Assembly: GCA_030263275.1 (NCBI GenBank)
Contig: SZOR01000033.1
Location: 1-35,439 of the forward strand
Direction of reading: 5' to 3'
Source: DSNY01 sp016861185
GTDB lineage: Bacteria; Pseudomonadota; Gammaproteobacteria; Burkholderiales; Burkholderiaceae_F
Length of the DNA: 35,439 bases
Notes under the pieces: generated by a model
What the model was told of the DNA's origin: nothing
The model's input: the letters and a program-made list of their open reading frames with translations, nothing else
Database searches by the model: none
Shown: piece by piece, positions 20,776 to 30,659 of the stretch
Position numbering within the stretch: position 1 is the first letter of the stretch
How the letters are laid out: the number at the start of each line of letters is the position of its first letter
Made by a program: the position numbers and the translations under genes

Positions 20776-22245
20776 TTAACCTGCCGGCGGCTCTCGCCGC
20801 GCAATCTGCGCGTAGAGCCGCGCGTACTCGGCGGCCGAGCGGCTCCAGCCGAAGTCTTTCGTCATACCGGCGCGCTGAAGCCGCCGCCAGCGATCGGCAT
20901 TGCGATACGCCGCGAGCGCGCGTGCGAACGCGGCGCGCAGGCCGTCGGCGTCGATCGGCCGGACGTGGAAGCCGCTGGCGGTGCCGTCGGCGAGCGCGGC
21001 TTCGGTGCAGTCGACGACCGAATCGACCAGCCCGCCGGTGGCGCCGACGATCGGCACGGTGCCGTAGCGCTGGCTGTACATCTGATTGAGTCCGCACGGC
21101 TCGAAGCGCGAAGGCATCAGGAACATGTCGGCGCCCGCTTCGGTCAGATGCGCGAGCGCTTCGTCGAAGCCGATGTACACGCCGATGCGCCCGCCGTGCC
21201 GCGCCGCGAGCGCCTCGACGCGACGCTCGAGCGCGCGCTCGCCGTTGCCGACGACGACCAGTTGCGCGGGCGCGGCGATCAGCGCTTCGGCGAAATCGGC
21301 GACCAGATCGGCGCCCTTCTGGTCGGTCAGCCGGCTGACCATCGCGACGAGCGGGATCGCCGCATCGGCGGCAAGCGCGAAGCGGCTCTGCAGCGCGCGC
21401 TTGTTGGCGGCCTTGGCGGCGAGCGAATCGGCGTCGTAGTTCGCGGCAATCAGCGGATCGCGCCGCGGGTCCCACAACGCCGTGTCGATGCCGTTCAGGA
21501 TCCCGTGCAGCGCGTCGCGCCGCGCGGCGAGCAACCCTTCGAGGCCCATGCCGAGCGGCGCGGACTGGATCTCGCGCGCGTAGGTCGGGCTGCCGGTCGT
21601 GATCGCGTCGGCGTAGTGCAGGCCGGCCTTCATCAACGACAGCTTGCCGTGGAACTCGACGCCGTCGATCGACCAGCTCGCCGTGGGCAGCGCCAGCCGC
21701 GCATGCCAGCCTGCGTCGAACAGCCCCTGGAAAGCGAGGTTGTGCACGGTGAACAGCACCGGCGCGCGCGGCCGCTCGGAGAAGCGGACGTAGGCGGCAC
21801 CGAGCGCAGCGTGCCAGTCGTTCAGATGCAGCACGTCGGCGCGCCAGTCCGCATCGACAGGGTGCACCGCGAGCCAGGCGGCGGCGCGGCCGAGCAGCGC
21901 GAAGCGCAGCGCGTTGTCGGGCCAGTCCCGGCCCGCGGGATCCTGATACGGGCCGCCTGGCCGCTCGTACAGCGGCGGGCAGTCGATGACGTACAGCGGC
22001 ACACCGGTGTCGAGCTCGGCGCGCAAGAGGCCGGCCGGCGGCAGCTCGCCGAGCACATCGATGTGCGCGACGCGCCGTGCGCCGCGCAGCGCGGCGGTCA
22101 CCTGCGGATACCCCGGCAGCAGCACGCGCACGTCCAGACCCGACGCGCGCAGCGCGACGGGCAAGGCGCCGGCCACGTCGGCGAGCCCGCCGGTCTTGAC
22201 CAGCGGAACGCACTCGGCGGCGGCGAACAGAATGCGCTGCGGCAT
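20776..22245 (-). CDS. glgA: Glycogen synthase (GT5, ADP-glucose)
   Basis: A 489-residue glycosyltransferase that extends alpha-1,4-glucan from ADP-glucose. The N-terminal KTGGLADVAGALP motif (Lys17) binds ADP-glucose. Other markers are LHLNDWHAAL, LFTVHNLAFQG, GILNGIDTALWDP, VSRLTDQKG, and the C-terminal SRFEPCGLNQMYSQRYGTVPIVGATGGLVDSV. ATG 22245 puts PQRILFAAAECVPLVKTGG at the start as in GlgA; a TTG at 22275 is an alternative. Convergent to glgP, divergent to glgC. No branching enzyme gene (glgB) lies in this window. Confidence 0.96.
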   Translation of the reverse strand: MPQRILFAAAECVPLVKTGGLADVAGALPVALRASGLDVRVLLPGYPQVTAALRGARRVAHIDVLGELPPAGLLRAELDTGVPLYVIDCPPLYERPGGPYQDPAGRDWPDNALRFALLGRAAAWLAVHPVDADWRADVLHLNDWHAALGAAYVRFSERPRAPVLFTVHNLAFQGLFDAGWHARLALPTASWSIDGVEFHGKLSLMKAGLHYADAITTGSPTYAREIQSAPLGMGLEGLLAARRDALHGILNGIDTALWDPRRDPLIAANYDADSLAAKAANKRALQSRFALAADAAIPLVAMVSRLTDQKGADLVADFAEALIAAPAQLVVVGNGERALERRVEALAARHGGRIGVYIGFDEALAHLTEAGADMFLMPSRFEPCGLNQMYSQRYGTVPIVGATGGLVDSVVDCTEAALADGTASGFHVRPIDADGLRAAFARALAAYRNADRWRRLQRAGMTKDFGWSRSAAEYARLYAQIARREPPAG

Positions 22246-22388
22246 GCGAGCGACGGTCGGTCCGATGAAAGTCAAACGACGGTACCACCGGGCGCAGCCG
22301 CCGGCACTCGTTGCGCTGCGTCTTTGGAGTAGCCTTTGTACCGACGTTCGCGCGGGTCCGCAGCACCGGCCGGGAGGAAGGAGAGGCC

Positions 22389-23708
22389 ATGAACGACGCA
22401 GAATGCCTGCATCTGGGCTACTGCCCGTATCGCAACGACCCGGCCGGACCGCCGCGCGTGGTGCTCACGCGCGAGACGATGGCGATCGTGCTCGCCGGCG
22501 GCCGCGGCAGTCGGCTCGGGCCGCTGTCCGAATGGCGCGCCAAGCCCGCGGTGCCCTTCGCCGGCAAGTTCCGCATCATCGACTTCACGCTGTCGAACTG
22601 CGTGAACTCGGGCATCCGCCGCATCGGCATCTGCACGCAGTACAAGGCGCAGAGCCTGATCCGCCACGTGCAGCGCGGCTGGTCGATCTTCGACGGCCGC
22701 TTCAACGAGTTCGTCGAGCTGCTGCCCGCGCAGCAGCGCGTCACGGTGCAGTGGTACGCCGGCACCGCGGATGCGATCTATCAGAACCTCGACATCCTGC
22801 GTGCGCAGGACCCGAAGTACGTGCTCGTGCTGGCCGGCGATCACGTCTACAAGATGGACTATTCGAAGATGATCGCCGAGCACGTTGCGCGGCGCGCGGA
22901 CATGACGATCGCATGCATCGACGTGCCGGTCTCCGACGCGTGCGCCTTCGGCGTGATGCAGGTCGACGCCGACGGGCGCATCGTCGGCTTCCAGGAAAAG
23001 CCCGCGCGGCCGCAGCCGCTGCCCGACCGGCCCGACGCGGCGCTCGTCAGCATGGGCGTCTACTGCTTCAACACGCCGTTCCTGTACGAGCAGTTGATCC
23101 GCGACGCGGCCACGCGCACGTCGTCGCACGACTTCGGCAAGGACGTCATTCCGTACGTCATCGAGCGCGGCTACCGCGTGCTCGCGCACCGCTTCGCGAC
23201 GAGTTGCGTCAACATGGTCGGCGACCGCCCGTACTGGCGCGACGTCGGCACGGTCGACGCGTACTGGGAGGCCAACCTCGACCTCGTGCACGTCACCCCC
23301 GAGCTGAACCTGTACGACGAGAGCTGGCCGCTGTGGAGCTACCAGGAACAGTTGCCGCCCGCCAAGTTCGTGTTCGACGACGAAGGCCGGCGCGGCACGG
23401 CGATCGACTCGATGGTCTCGGGCGGGTGCATCGTCAGCGGCTCGACGGTGTACCGTTCGCTGCTGTTCTCCAACGTGCGCGTGCACGAATACTGCACGAT
23501 CGAGGACTCGGTGATCCTGCCCGACGTCGACGTCGGTGCGGGGGTCGTGCTCAAGCGCGCGGTCGTCGAGAAGGAGTGCAGGCTGCCGCCGGGGTTGCGG
23601 GTCGGTATCGATCCCGATGCCGACCGCCGCCGCTTTCTCGTCACCGAAGGCGGCGTCACGCTGATCACACCGCAGATGCTCGGGCAGGAGATCCACCACC
23701 TGCTGTAG
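22389..23708 (+). CDS. glgC: Glucose-1-phosphate adenylyltransferase (ADP-glucose pyrophosphorylase)
   Basis: A 439-residue enzyme that makes ADP-glucose from glucose-1-phosphate and ATP, the committed glycogen step. The nucleotide motif is LAGGRGSRLGPLSEWRAKPAVPFAGKFRII. Later come YAGTADAIYQNLDIL, VLAGDHVYKMDY, GVMQVD and FQEKP, then a left-handed helix domain. At the position of E. coli Lys39, which binds the activator fructose-1,6-bisphosphate (NKRAKPAV in E. coli), this protein has Trp (EWRAKPAV), so its control differs. GGGAGGA lies upstream of ATG 22389. It ends 5 bp before the convergent adaptor gene. Confidence 0.96.
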   Translation: MNDAECLHLGYCPYRNDPAGPPRVVLTRETMAIVLAGGRGSRLGPLSEWRAKPAVPFAGKFRIIDFTLSNCVNSGIRRIGICTQYKAQSLIRHVQRGWSIFDGRFNEFVELLPAQQRVTVQWYAGTADAIYQNLDILRAQDPKYVLVLAGDHVYKMDYSKMIAEHVARRADMTIACIDVPVSDACAFGVMQVDADGRIVGFQEKPARPQPLPDRPDAALVSMGVYCFNTPFLYEQLIRDAATRTSSHDFGKDVIPYVIERGYRVLAHRFATSCVNMVGDRPYWRDVGTVDAYWEANLDLVHVTPELNLYDESWPLWSYQEQLPPAKFVFDDEGRRGTAIDSMVSGGCIVSGSTVYRSLLFSNVRVHEYCTIEDSVILPDVDVGAGVVLKRAVVEKECRLPPGLRVGIDPDADRRRFLVTEGGVTLITPQMLGQEIHHLL

Positions 23709-23713
23709 ATCGG

Positions 23714-24919
23714 TCAACGCGCGCCGCGCACGATCGCAACGCGCTTGCCACCGGCGACGCTGTCGCTCGGATAGACGATCACGCGCTCGCCCGGCGCGAG
23801 CCCCTCTTCGATCCACGCTTCGATCGGCGTGCGCGCGCCGACCTTGACCGTGCGCTGCACCGCGCGGCCGTCGCGCACCACGAACACCGCCCACTCCGGC
23901 CCCGCGCGGAACAGCGCGGCCACCGGCGCGATCACCGCGTCGGCGCGCTCGAACACGGTGATCTTCACGTCGACGCGGAACTGGTCGCCGAGCGAGGCCC
24001 AGCGCTGCGGCGGCGAGGTGATATCGATGATCACGTTGACGCGCTGCTCCTCGACGCCGAGCGCGGACACCTTGGTGAACGCGGCCGGCTCCACGCGTCG
24101 CACCCAGCCGGCGAAGCGCAGCTCGCGCCCGGCCTCGATCAGCACGTTGGCACCCGGCCTGATGCGCGCACCGTCGGTCGACAGCACGTCGGCCACGACT
24201 TCGAGGTCGCGCGGATCGGCGACCTCCAGGATCGGCGTGCCGACCGCGACCGTCGCCTCGCTCTCCTGCAGCACGCGCAGCACGCGGCCCGCGACCGGCG
24301 ATTCGATCGGCCAGGTGGTGCCGGGTCGCGGCCGCGCGGCCGCTTCCTGCGCGCGCAGCAGCGCCGCGCGCGCCTGCGCCAGATCGTGGCGCGCGCCTTC
24401 CTGCGCGAAGCGCGCGGCCTCGAGCGCCTTGGTCTGCACCTGCACCGCGAGGTCCGCCTGCTCGCGCGCGGCGGCGGCGATGAAACCCTCCTTTTCGAGC
24501 TTGATCTGGCGTGCGAGGTCGGCTTTGGCCTGCGCCAGCGCCGCCTCGCTGCGCGCAACGTTGACGCGCGCAGCCGCCAGCGCCGCCTGCGCGGCGCCGA
24601 TCCGCTCGGAAAGCTCACGCGCGGTGCGCGCGTCGATCATCGCGGGCGCGGCCGGCGCAAGCAGCGCGACCACCGTGCCGGCCCTGACCTCGTCGCCCGG
24701 CTTGAGCGCAACGCGCGCAAGCTGCCCCGCGAGCGGCGCGGACACCACGTAGCGCTCGCGCACGCGCGTCTTGCCGTCCTCCTCGACCGTCTGCGCGAAC
24801 AGCCCCTGGCGCACCTCGGCGACCTCGACCCGCACCGGCTGCGGCCGAAACGCCCACGCGAAGCCGGCGCCGAGCACCGCCACCGCCACCGCCGTCCACA
24901 ACCACTGCTTGCGCGTCAT
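23714..24919 (-). CDS. Periplasmic adaptor (HlyD/RND-MFP family) of an ABC exporter
   Basis: A 401-residue membrane-fusion protein. Residues 6-24 are an N-terminal membrane anchor; then come a beta-barrel/lipoyl half (VSAPLAGQLARVALKPGDEVRAG), a long alpha-hairpin (about 100-200, rich in A-A-L-x-x-A repeats), the second lipoyl half (IESPVAGRVLRVLQESEATV), and C-terminal barrel strands. It bridges inner-membrane transporter and outer-membrane channel. Its gene is the third of an operon, 11 bp after the permease. No outer-membrane factor is encoded here. Confidence 0.9.
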   Translation of the reverse strand: MTRKQWLWTAVAVAVLGAGFAWAFRPQPVRVEVAEVRQGLFAQTVEEDGKTRVRERYVVSAPLAGQLARVALKPGDEVRAGTVVALLAPAAPAMIDARTARELSERIGAAQAALAAARVNVARSEAALAQAKADLARQIKLEKEGFIAAAAREQADLAVQVQTKALEAARFAQEGARHDLAQARAALLRAQEAAARPRPGTTWPIESPVAGRVLRVLQESEATVAVGTPILEVADPRDLEVVADVLSTDGARIRPGANVLIEAGRELRFAGWVRRVEPAAFTKVSALGVEEQRVNVIIDITSPPQRWASLGDQFRVDVKITVFERADAVIAPVAALFRAGPEWAVFVVRDGRAVQRTVKVGARTPIEAWIEEGLAPGERVIVYPSDSVAGGKRVAIVRGAR

Positions 24920-24930
24920 CGAGTGTTCTC

Positions 24931-27294
24931 CTATTCGCGCGTCTTCAACACGGCCACCAGATCCAGCCGGTCGATCCTCCGGCGCACGATCAGCCCGCTC
25001 ACCACGCCGGCCACCAGCACGACCAGCGTCGCGTAGGCGTAGGTGCCCGGCAGGATCAGAAAGGGAAACTCGAAGTCGGCGTGCGGCATCAACTGCACCA
25101 GCAGCCACGACAGCCAATAGCCGAGCACCCAACCGAGCGGCAGCGCCAGCAGCAGTTCGAGCGCAAGTTCGCCCAGCAGCAGTCCCGAAACCTCGCCGCG
25201 CGTGAAGCCGAGCACGCGCAGGCTCGCCAGCTCCCACGCGCGTTCGGCGAGCGCAATGCGCGCAGTGTTGTAGACGACGCCGATCGCGATCGTGCCGGCG
25301 AGCACGGTCAGCACCGAAGTGAACACGAGGATGTTGCGCGCGCTGTTGTCGCGGAAGTTGCGGATGATCGGCGCGAGTTCCGCCAGCGCCCCCATGCGCG
25401 GCGTCTCCTTCACCGCGCGCAGGAACGCCTCGCGTTCGCGATAGTCGATCAGCAGCCGCGCGCCGGAGATCGCGTCGCCCTCGCGCAGCAGGCGATTGAG
25501 CGCCGCGCGGTCCATGTAACCCATCATCTGCATCTTCTCGTCGACGAGCCCGACCACCGGCACGTCGCGTTCGCCGCGCGCGCCCTGCAGGAACTCGACG
25601 CGCACGGTCTGGCCCGGTTTGACCTCGAGCCGCTCGGCCAGCCGGCGGTTCAGCACCAGACCCGCTCCCGGCAGCGGCACCGTTTGAAGGTTCGCGTCCA
25701 GCAGCGGATGCATCTGGCTCGCCGGCGGCAGGCCCATGATGATCGTGCGATAGCTGCGATGGCCGCGATGCATGCGCACGATCGCCTGCCGGTCCGGCTC
25801 GGCGGCGAGCACGCCCGGCAGCTTGTAGAAGTCGTAGGCAGCGCTGCTCGAAGCGACCTCGCTCAGCTGCAGGCCGACGTGCATGCGCCAGCGCATGCCC
25901 ATCTCGACGTCGATCAGCCAGTTGATCGCATCGCCCCACCAGGTGCCTGCGATCAGGATGGCGAGCGCCGCGGCGATGCCGGTCGTCGTGAACAGCGCGC
26001 GCGCGGGCCGGCGCTCCATGTCGCGCATGATCATCCGCACCGCCGGCGAATACACGTGCCCGAAACCGAAACGCTCCGCCAGCGTCGGCTTGAAGGTCGG
26101 CGGGCTCGGCGGCCGCATCGCCTCCGCCGGCGCCAGGCGCACGACGTGCAGCACCGCCTGCAGCGCGCCGGCCGCCGCACCGGCGAGCGAAACGCCGATG
26201 CCGGCGAGCGGAATCCACGGCGCGAGCCGGTAGTCGAGGCTCGGAAAGCGGAAGAAGCGCGTGTAAAGCTCGGTCAGCATGTTGCCGAGCCAGGCGCCGG
26301 CCGCCACGCCGATCGCGGCTCCCAGCACGACGATCACGAGCACGAACTTCAGGTAGTGCAGCCCGATCTCGCGGTCCGGGCGCCCGAGCGCCTTGAGCGC
26401 CGCGATCTGCGATCTTTGTGTTCCGATCTGCCGCGACAGCACGACGTTCAGCAGGAATACCGCCACGCCGAGGAACACCGCGGGCAGCACGATCCCGAAT
26501 ACCCGCTGCTGCTCGATCTCCTGCGTCAGCGTCTGGTGCGACGGCTGCTCGGCGCGGCCGTGCGCGCCGATCGAACCGTAGCGGTCGAGCACGCGGTCCA
26601 CCGCGTCGATCACCGCGCGCTCGTTCGCGTCCGCTCTTTCCCCACGTGCGAGGCGCAGCGCCGCGGCATTGAACGCGCCGTCCATGTCGAACGCCGCGGC
26701 CAGCCGCTTGCGGCCCATCCAGAACACGCCGAAGGTCTTTTCGTCGCCGACGCCCGGCACGACCGAAAACACGTACTCGGGCGAAAGCACCAGTCCGACG
26801 ATGGTGAGCGTCTCGCGCTTGCCGTTGAGCAGCGCGGTGACCGTGTCGCCCGTGCGCAGCTTGTGGTTCTCGGCGAAGCTTTCGCTCGCCAGCACCTCGT
26901 TCGTCTCCGGCGCTTCGATCCAGCGGCCGGCCACCAGCGTCAGCCGGTTGATCGGCGGCAGTCCGCGCTCGGGCAGCGCGATCATGCGGCCGACCAGCGG
27001 ATCGATCACGCCCGGCAGATCGAGCAGCACGTCGCGACTGATCGTCGTGTCCACGTCCGCCACGCCGGGGATGTCGAGCAGGCGCGCGGCCACGCCGTCG
27101 GGCGCGCGCTTGAGGCGCACGAACACGTGCGCGAAGCGCGCGCTGTCGTAGTACGCATCGCGCAGCGACAGCATCGTTTCGTAGGTCGACAGCGACGCGC
27201 AGAACGCGGCGATGCCGCTCGCCACGACCAGCGCGATCGTCAGCACCTGGCCCTTCAACGACCACAGGTCGTGCGCCAGCTTGCGGTCGAGCAT
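24931..27294 (-). CDS. ABC transporter permease with two FtsX/MacB-type domains
   Basis: A 787-residue inner-membrane protein. It has an N-terminal span near residues 16-36, a large periplasmic domain (about 40-265), a first FtsX-type bundle (about 270-400, with IGTQRSQIAALKALGRPDREI as the cytoplasmic coupling segment), a second periplasmic domain (about 445-640), and a second bundle at the C-terminus (from SVLTVLAGTIAIGVVYNTAR, with ERAWELASLRVLGFTRGEV as its coupling segment). This layout is of the large YbbP/LolC-like exporter permeases, which extract or mechanically transmit rather than form a channel. ATG 27294 is two bases after the ATPase stop, so they are coupled. Substrate is unknown; an adaptor partner suggests transport of a lipid, peptide or antimicrobial. 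Confidence 0.9.
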   Translation of the reverse strand: MLDRKLAHDLWSLKGQVLTIALVVASGIAAFCASLSTYETMLSLRDAYYDSARFAHVFVRLKRAPDGVAARLLDIPGVADVDTTISRDVLLDLPGVIDPLVGRMIALPERGLPPINRLTLVAGRWIEAPETNEVLASESFAENHKLRTGDTVTALLNGKRETLTIVGLVLSPEYVFSVVPGVGDEKTFGVFWMGRKRLAAAFDMDGAFNAAALRLARGERADANERAVIDAVDRVLDRYGSIGAHGRAEQPSHQTLTQEIEQQRVFGIVLPAVFLGVAVFLLNVVLSRQIGTQRSQIAALKALGRPDREIGLHYLKFVLVIVVLGAAIGVAAGAWLGNMLTELYTRFFRFPSLDYRLAPWIPLAGIGVSLAGAAAGALQAVLHVVRLAPAEAMRPPSPPTFKPTLAERFGFGHVYSPAVRMIMRDMERRPARALFTTTGIAAALAILIAGTWWGDAINWLIDVEMGMRWRMHVGLQLSEVASSSAAYDFYKLPGVLAAEPDRQAIVRMHRGHRSYRTIIMGLPPASQMHPLLDANLQTVPLPGAGLVLNRRLAERLEVKPGQTVRVEFLQGARGERDVPVVGLVDEKMQMMGYMDRAALNRLLREGDAISGARLLIDYREREAFLRAVKETPRMGALAELAPIIRNFRDNSARNILVFTSVLTVLAGTIAIGVVYNTARIALAERAWELASLRVLGFTRGEVSGLLLGELALELLLALPLGWVLGYWLSWLLVQLMPHADFEFPFLILPGTYAYATLVVLVAGVVSGLIVRRRIDRLDLVAVLKTRE

Positions 27295-27296
27295 GC

Positions 27297-28043
<747 letters not shown>

Positions 28044-28567
28044 CGGCAGGCTGTGCACGGCAGGTGCACAACGCAAGTGTTCGCCGGATCCCGGCCCGGC
28101 TTGTTGAGCGAAGCCAAGAACGCGCCGGATCGCCGGGGCGCGAGCGCGGGTACGCCCTCTCGCATGATCGCGCCGATGCGTGACCCGACATCACTTCGTC
28201 CTGATCCCCATCCGCGTCGCTTGCGTGCGATGCGCGCGCGCGTCCGGCGAAAGCGGCGCCCGACCCATCGTGAAGCATGTCGCCTCGCCCGCCCGGCGGA
28301 CCGGTCGCCTACGTCGGCGAGGCGATCGGCGCGTTCCGCCGCCGTGCCGATCCGGTGCTCGACGTCGCCCCGTCGACCTGCATTGTGGCTACGATGAAGA
28401 AGACTCTGAGCCCGGCGATCGCGGCGGCGATCGGCGGGCGGGCGCAGCATCTGTTTGCGGCGGATGGGACCGTCGACGACGAGCTGCTGCAACCGGTGCC
28501 GCTGAAACCATCCGGTCCGCGGCGCCACGACGGAGTACAGCCTCGATCGGGCTGGGAGGCAGCCGCG
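28044..28567. other. Intergenic region between divergent exporter and gnnA operons
   Basis: 524 bp. No convincing gene: the plus-strand frame that runs into gnnA is open from 28277 and has an ATG at 28394, but neither has a ribosome binding site. Both operon promoters should lie here; no clear -35/-10 pair or FNR box was found. Confidence 0.5.
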
Positions 28568-29527
28568 ATGGACGGACCCGACCACCCACTGCGTGCCGGC
28601 GTCATCGGCGTCGGCCATATGGGGCGCCTGCACGCCCGGAAGTACGCCGCCGCGGAAGGCGTCAGTCTCGCGGCGGTGGCGGACAGGGACGCGGACACGG
28701 CCGAACGCGTCGGCGCCGAGCTGGGCGTACCCTGGCATACGGACCACCGCGCGCTGTTCGGCGCAGTCGATCTGGTGTCCGTCGCCGTCTCCACCGACGC
28801 GCACCATGCGGTGGCCAGGGACTGCCTGCAAGCCGGAATCCACGTGCTGGTCGAAAAACCGATGACCGCCACGCTGCAGCAGGCCGACGAACTGATCGCG
28901 GCCGCGCGGGCGCGCGGCCTGTGTCTGCAGGTCGGTCACCTCGAGCGCTTCAGCGCGGCGCTCGTCGCGCTGCGCGCGGAGATCACGCGGCCGCTTTTCA
29001 TCGAGTCGCACCGCCTTGCCTGCTTCACGCCGCGCGGCACCGAAGTCAACGTCGTGCTGGATCTGATGATCCACGACATCGACCTCGTGCTCGATCTGGC
29101 GGCAGGCCCGATCGTCGAGCTGCGCGCGAGCGGCGCCAGCGTGCTCACCGACGACATCGACATCGGCAATGCACGACTCGAGTTCGAAAGCGGCTGCGTG
29201 GCCAACATCACCGCCAGCCGCGTCAGCCGGCAGCCGATGCGCAGGCTGCGCGTGTTCCAGCGCGACCGCTACGTCGCGGTCGACACGATGCACGACAGCA
29301 TCGCGATCGCGCGCCGGCAGCCGGGCGCAAGCGGGGAGCCGCGCATCGAATTCGAGCAGCGCCATCTCGACAAGGGCGATCCCCTGATGCGGGAGGTCGG
29401 GGCGTTCGTGCACGCCGTGCGCAGCGGCACTGCGCCTGCGATCGGCGGCGAGCAGGCCCGGCGTGCGCTCGAGGTGGCGCTGCAGATCAGCGCACGGATG
29501 CGCGAATCGATCCGGAGACAGACATGA
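28568..29527 (+). CDS. gnnA: UDP-N-acetylglucosamine 3-dehydrogenase (GnnA), Gfo/Idh/MocA family
   Basis: A 319-residue NAD-dependent oxidoreductase. It has an N-terminal Rossmann motif (AGVIGVGHMGRLHARKY) and the EKPMT motif of the Gfo/Idh/MocA family, with GHLERFSAA and a substrate domain (LDLMIHDIDLVLDL). In Acidithiobacillus ferrooxidans and Leptospira GnnA oxidises C3 of UDP-GlcNAc, and GnnB then aminates the ketone. Here a DegT-type aminotransferase and lpxA follow in one operon, which makes this role likely. ATG 28568 has a GGGAGG site ten bases before it and brings the glycine motif to the N terminus. Its TGA overlaps the gnnB start (ATGA). Confidence 0.88.
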   Translation: MDGPDHPLRAGVIGVGHMGRLHARKYAAAEGVSLAAVADRDADTAERVGAELGVPWHTDHRALFGAVDLVSVAVSTDAHHAVARDCLQAGIHVLVEKPMTATLQQADELIAAARARGLCLQVGHLERFSAALVALRAEITRPLFIESHRLACFTPRGTEVNVVLDLMIHDIDLVLDLAAGPIVELRASGASVLTDDIDIGNARLEFESGCVANITASRVSRQPMRRLRVFQRDRYVAVDTMHDSIAIARRQPGASGEPRIEFEQRHLDKGDPLMREVGAFVHAVRSGTAPAIGGEQARRALEVALQISARMRESIRRQT

Positions 29528-30651
29528 AAGTTGCGATGACGGACCTGAGCGCCGAGTACGCGCTGCTCGAGCCGGAACTGCTGCCCGCGGTCAGGACCGC
29601 ACTGGCCTCGGGTCAATACGTTCAGGGCCCCACCGTGCAAGCGTTCGAACGGGAGGTGGCGCAGTATCTGGGCGTGCGCCACGCCATCGGCGTGGCCTCC
29701 GGCACCGACGCCCTGATGCTGGCGCTGAAGGCGGCCGGCGTGACAACCGGCGACGAGGTGATCACCACACCGTTCAGTTTCATCGCCACCGCCTCCGCGA
29801 TCGCGATGACCGGCGCCACGCCCGTGTTCGTCGACATCGATCCGCTGACCTTCAACCTGGATCCGGCGAACGTCGAGGCGGCGATCACTGCGAGAACCCG
29901 CGCCGTGCTGCCAGTGCACCTGTACGGCCAGGCCGCGGATCTCGAGCCGCTGCTCGCGGCGTGTGCCCGCCACGGTCTGCGGCTGATCGAGGATTGCGCG
30001 CAGGCGATGGGGGCCGACTACAAGGGGCGCAAGGTCGGTGCGTGGGGTCACGCGGGCTGCCTGTCCTTTTACCCGAGCAAGACGCTGGGCGCCTTCGGCG
30101 ACGGCGGCATGGTCGTCACCGACGACGACGCGCTCGCGACCCGCGTCCGGATGCTCGCCAATCACGGCAGCGCCACCCGCTACCGGCACGAGATGCTGGG
30201 CTGCAACAGCCGCCTCGACGCGTTGCAGGCGGCTGTGCTGCGAGTGAAGCTGCTGCATCTGGACGAGTTCAATCGCCGGCGCCGCGATCACGCTCGGCGC
30301 TATCGCGAGGTGCTGGCGGGCATGCAGTTGCAGCTTCCGGTCGAGACGGGCTTCGGAACCCACGTCTACCACCAGTTCACGATCGCGAGCGACGAACGCG
30401 AACGCATCCGCGCCGCACTCGCGCAGCAGGGCATCGCCAGCGCGGTGCACTATCCGATTCCGCTGCATCGACAGCCCCTGTGGCAGGACGCCTACGCCGG
30501 CGTGCACCTGCCGCGCGCGGAGGAAGCCGCGCAGCGGGTGCTGTCGCTGCCGATGTCGCCGCTGCTCAAGCCCGAACAGATCGAGGCGGTCGGCTGCGCC
30601 GTCGCCGCGGTGCTCGGGGCGCGCGAGTGCGCACACGCGCGAAGCATGTGA
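29524..30651 (+). CDS. gnnB: UDP-2-acetamido-3-oxo sugar aminotransferase (GnnB), DegT/DnrJ/EryC1 family
   Basis: A 375-residue PLP enzyme. The cofactor lysine is Lys186 in LSFYPSKTLGAFGDGGMVV, with the ASGTDALMLALKAAGV, TTPFSFIATA, EDCAQAMGA and HVYHQF segments of the sugar aminotransferase family. Paired with GnnA it would convert UDP-3-keto-GlcNAc to UDP-GlcNAc3N, using glutamate as the amino donor. Its coupling to gnnA (ATGA overlap) and its position before lpxA support this. A generic sugar aminotransferase for O-antigen is the alternative if gnnA were miscalled. Confidence 0.88.
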   Translation: MKVAMTDLSAEYALLEPELLPAVRTALASGQYVQGPTVQAFEREVAQYLGVRHAIGVASGTDALMLALKAAGVTTGDEVITTPFSFIATASAIAMTGATPVFVDIDPLTFNLDPANVEAAITARTRAVLPVHLYGQAADLEPLLAACARHGLRLIEDCAQAMGADYKGRKVGAWGHAGCLSFYPSKTLGAFGDGGMVVTDDDALATRVRMLANHGSATRYRHEMLGCNSRLDALQAAVLRVKLLHLDEFNRRRRDHARRYREVLAGMQLQLPVETGFGTHVYHQFTIASDERERIRAALAQQGIASAVHYPIPLHRQPLWQDAYAGVHLPRAEEAAQRVLSLPMSPLLKPEQIEAVGCAVAAVLGARECAHARSM

Positions 30652-30659
30652 GTTCACAG

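Noticed and set aside
22262..22275. An FNR-like TTGACTTTCATCGG between glgA and glgC
   Set aside because: Only seven of ten positions match, and neither promoter would have suitable spacing.
18059..22390. A 1443-codon open frame on the minus strand
   Set aside because: It lies across glgP and glgA in another frame and has no recognisable domain or ribosome binding site.
28277..28567. An N-terminal extension of gnnA, including ATG 28394
   Set aside because: The strong ribosome binding site before 28568 and the position of the Rossmann motif favour the short form.
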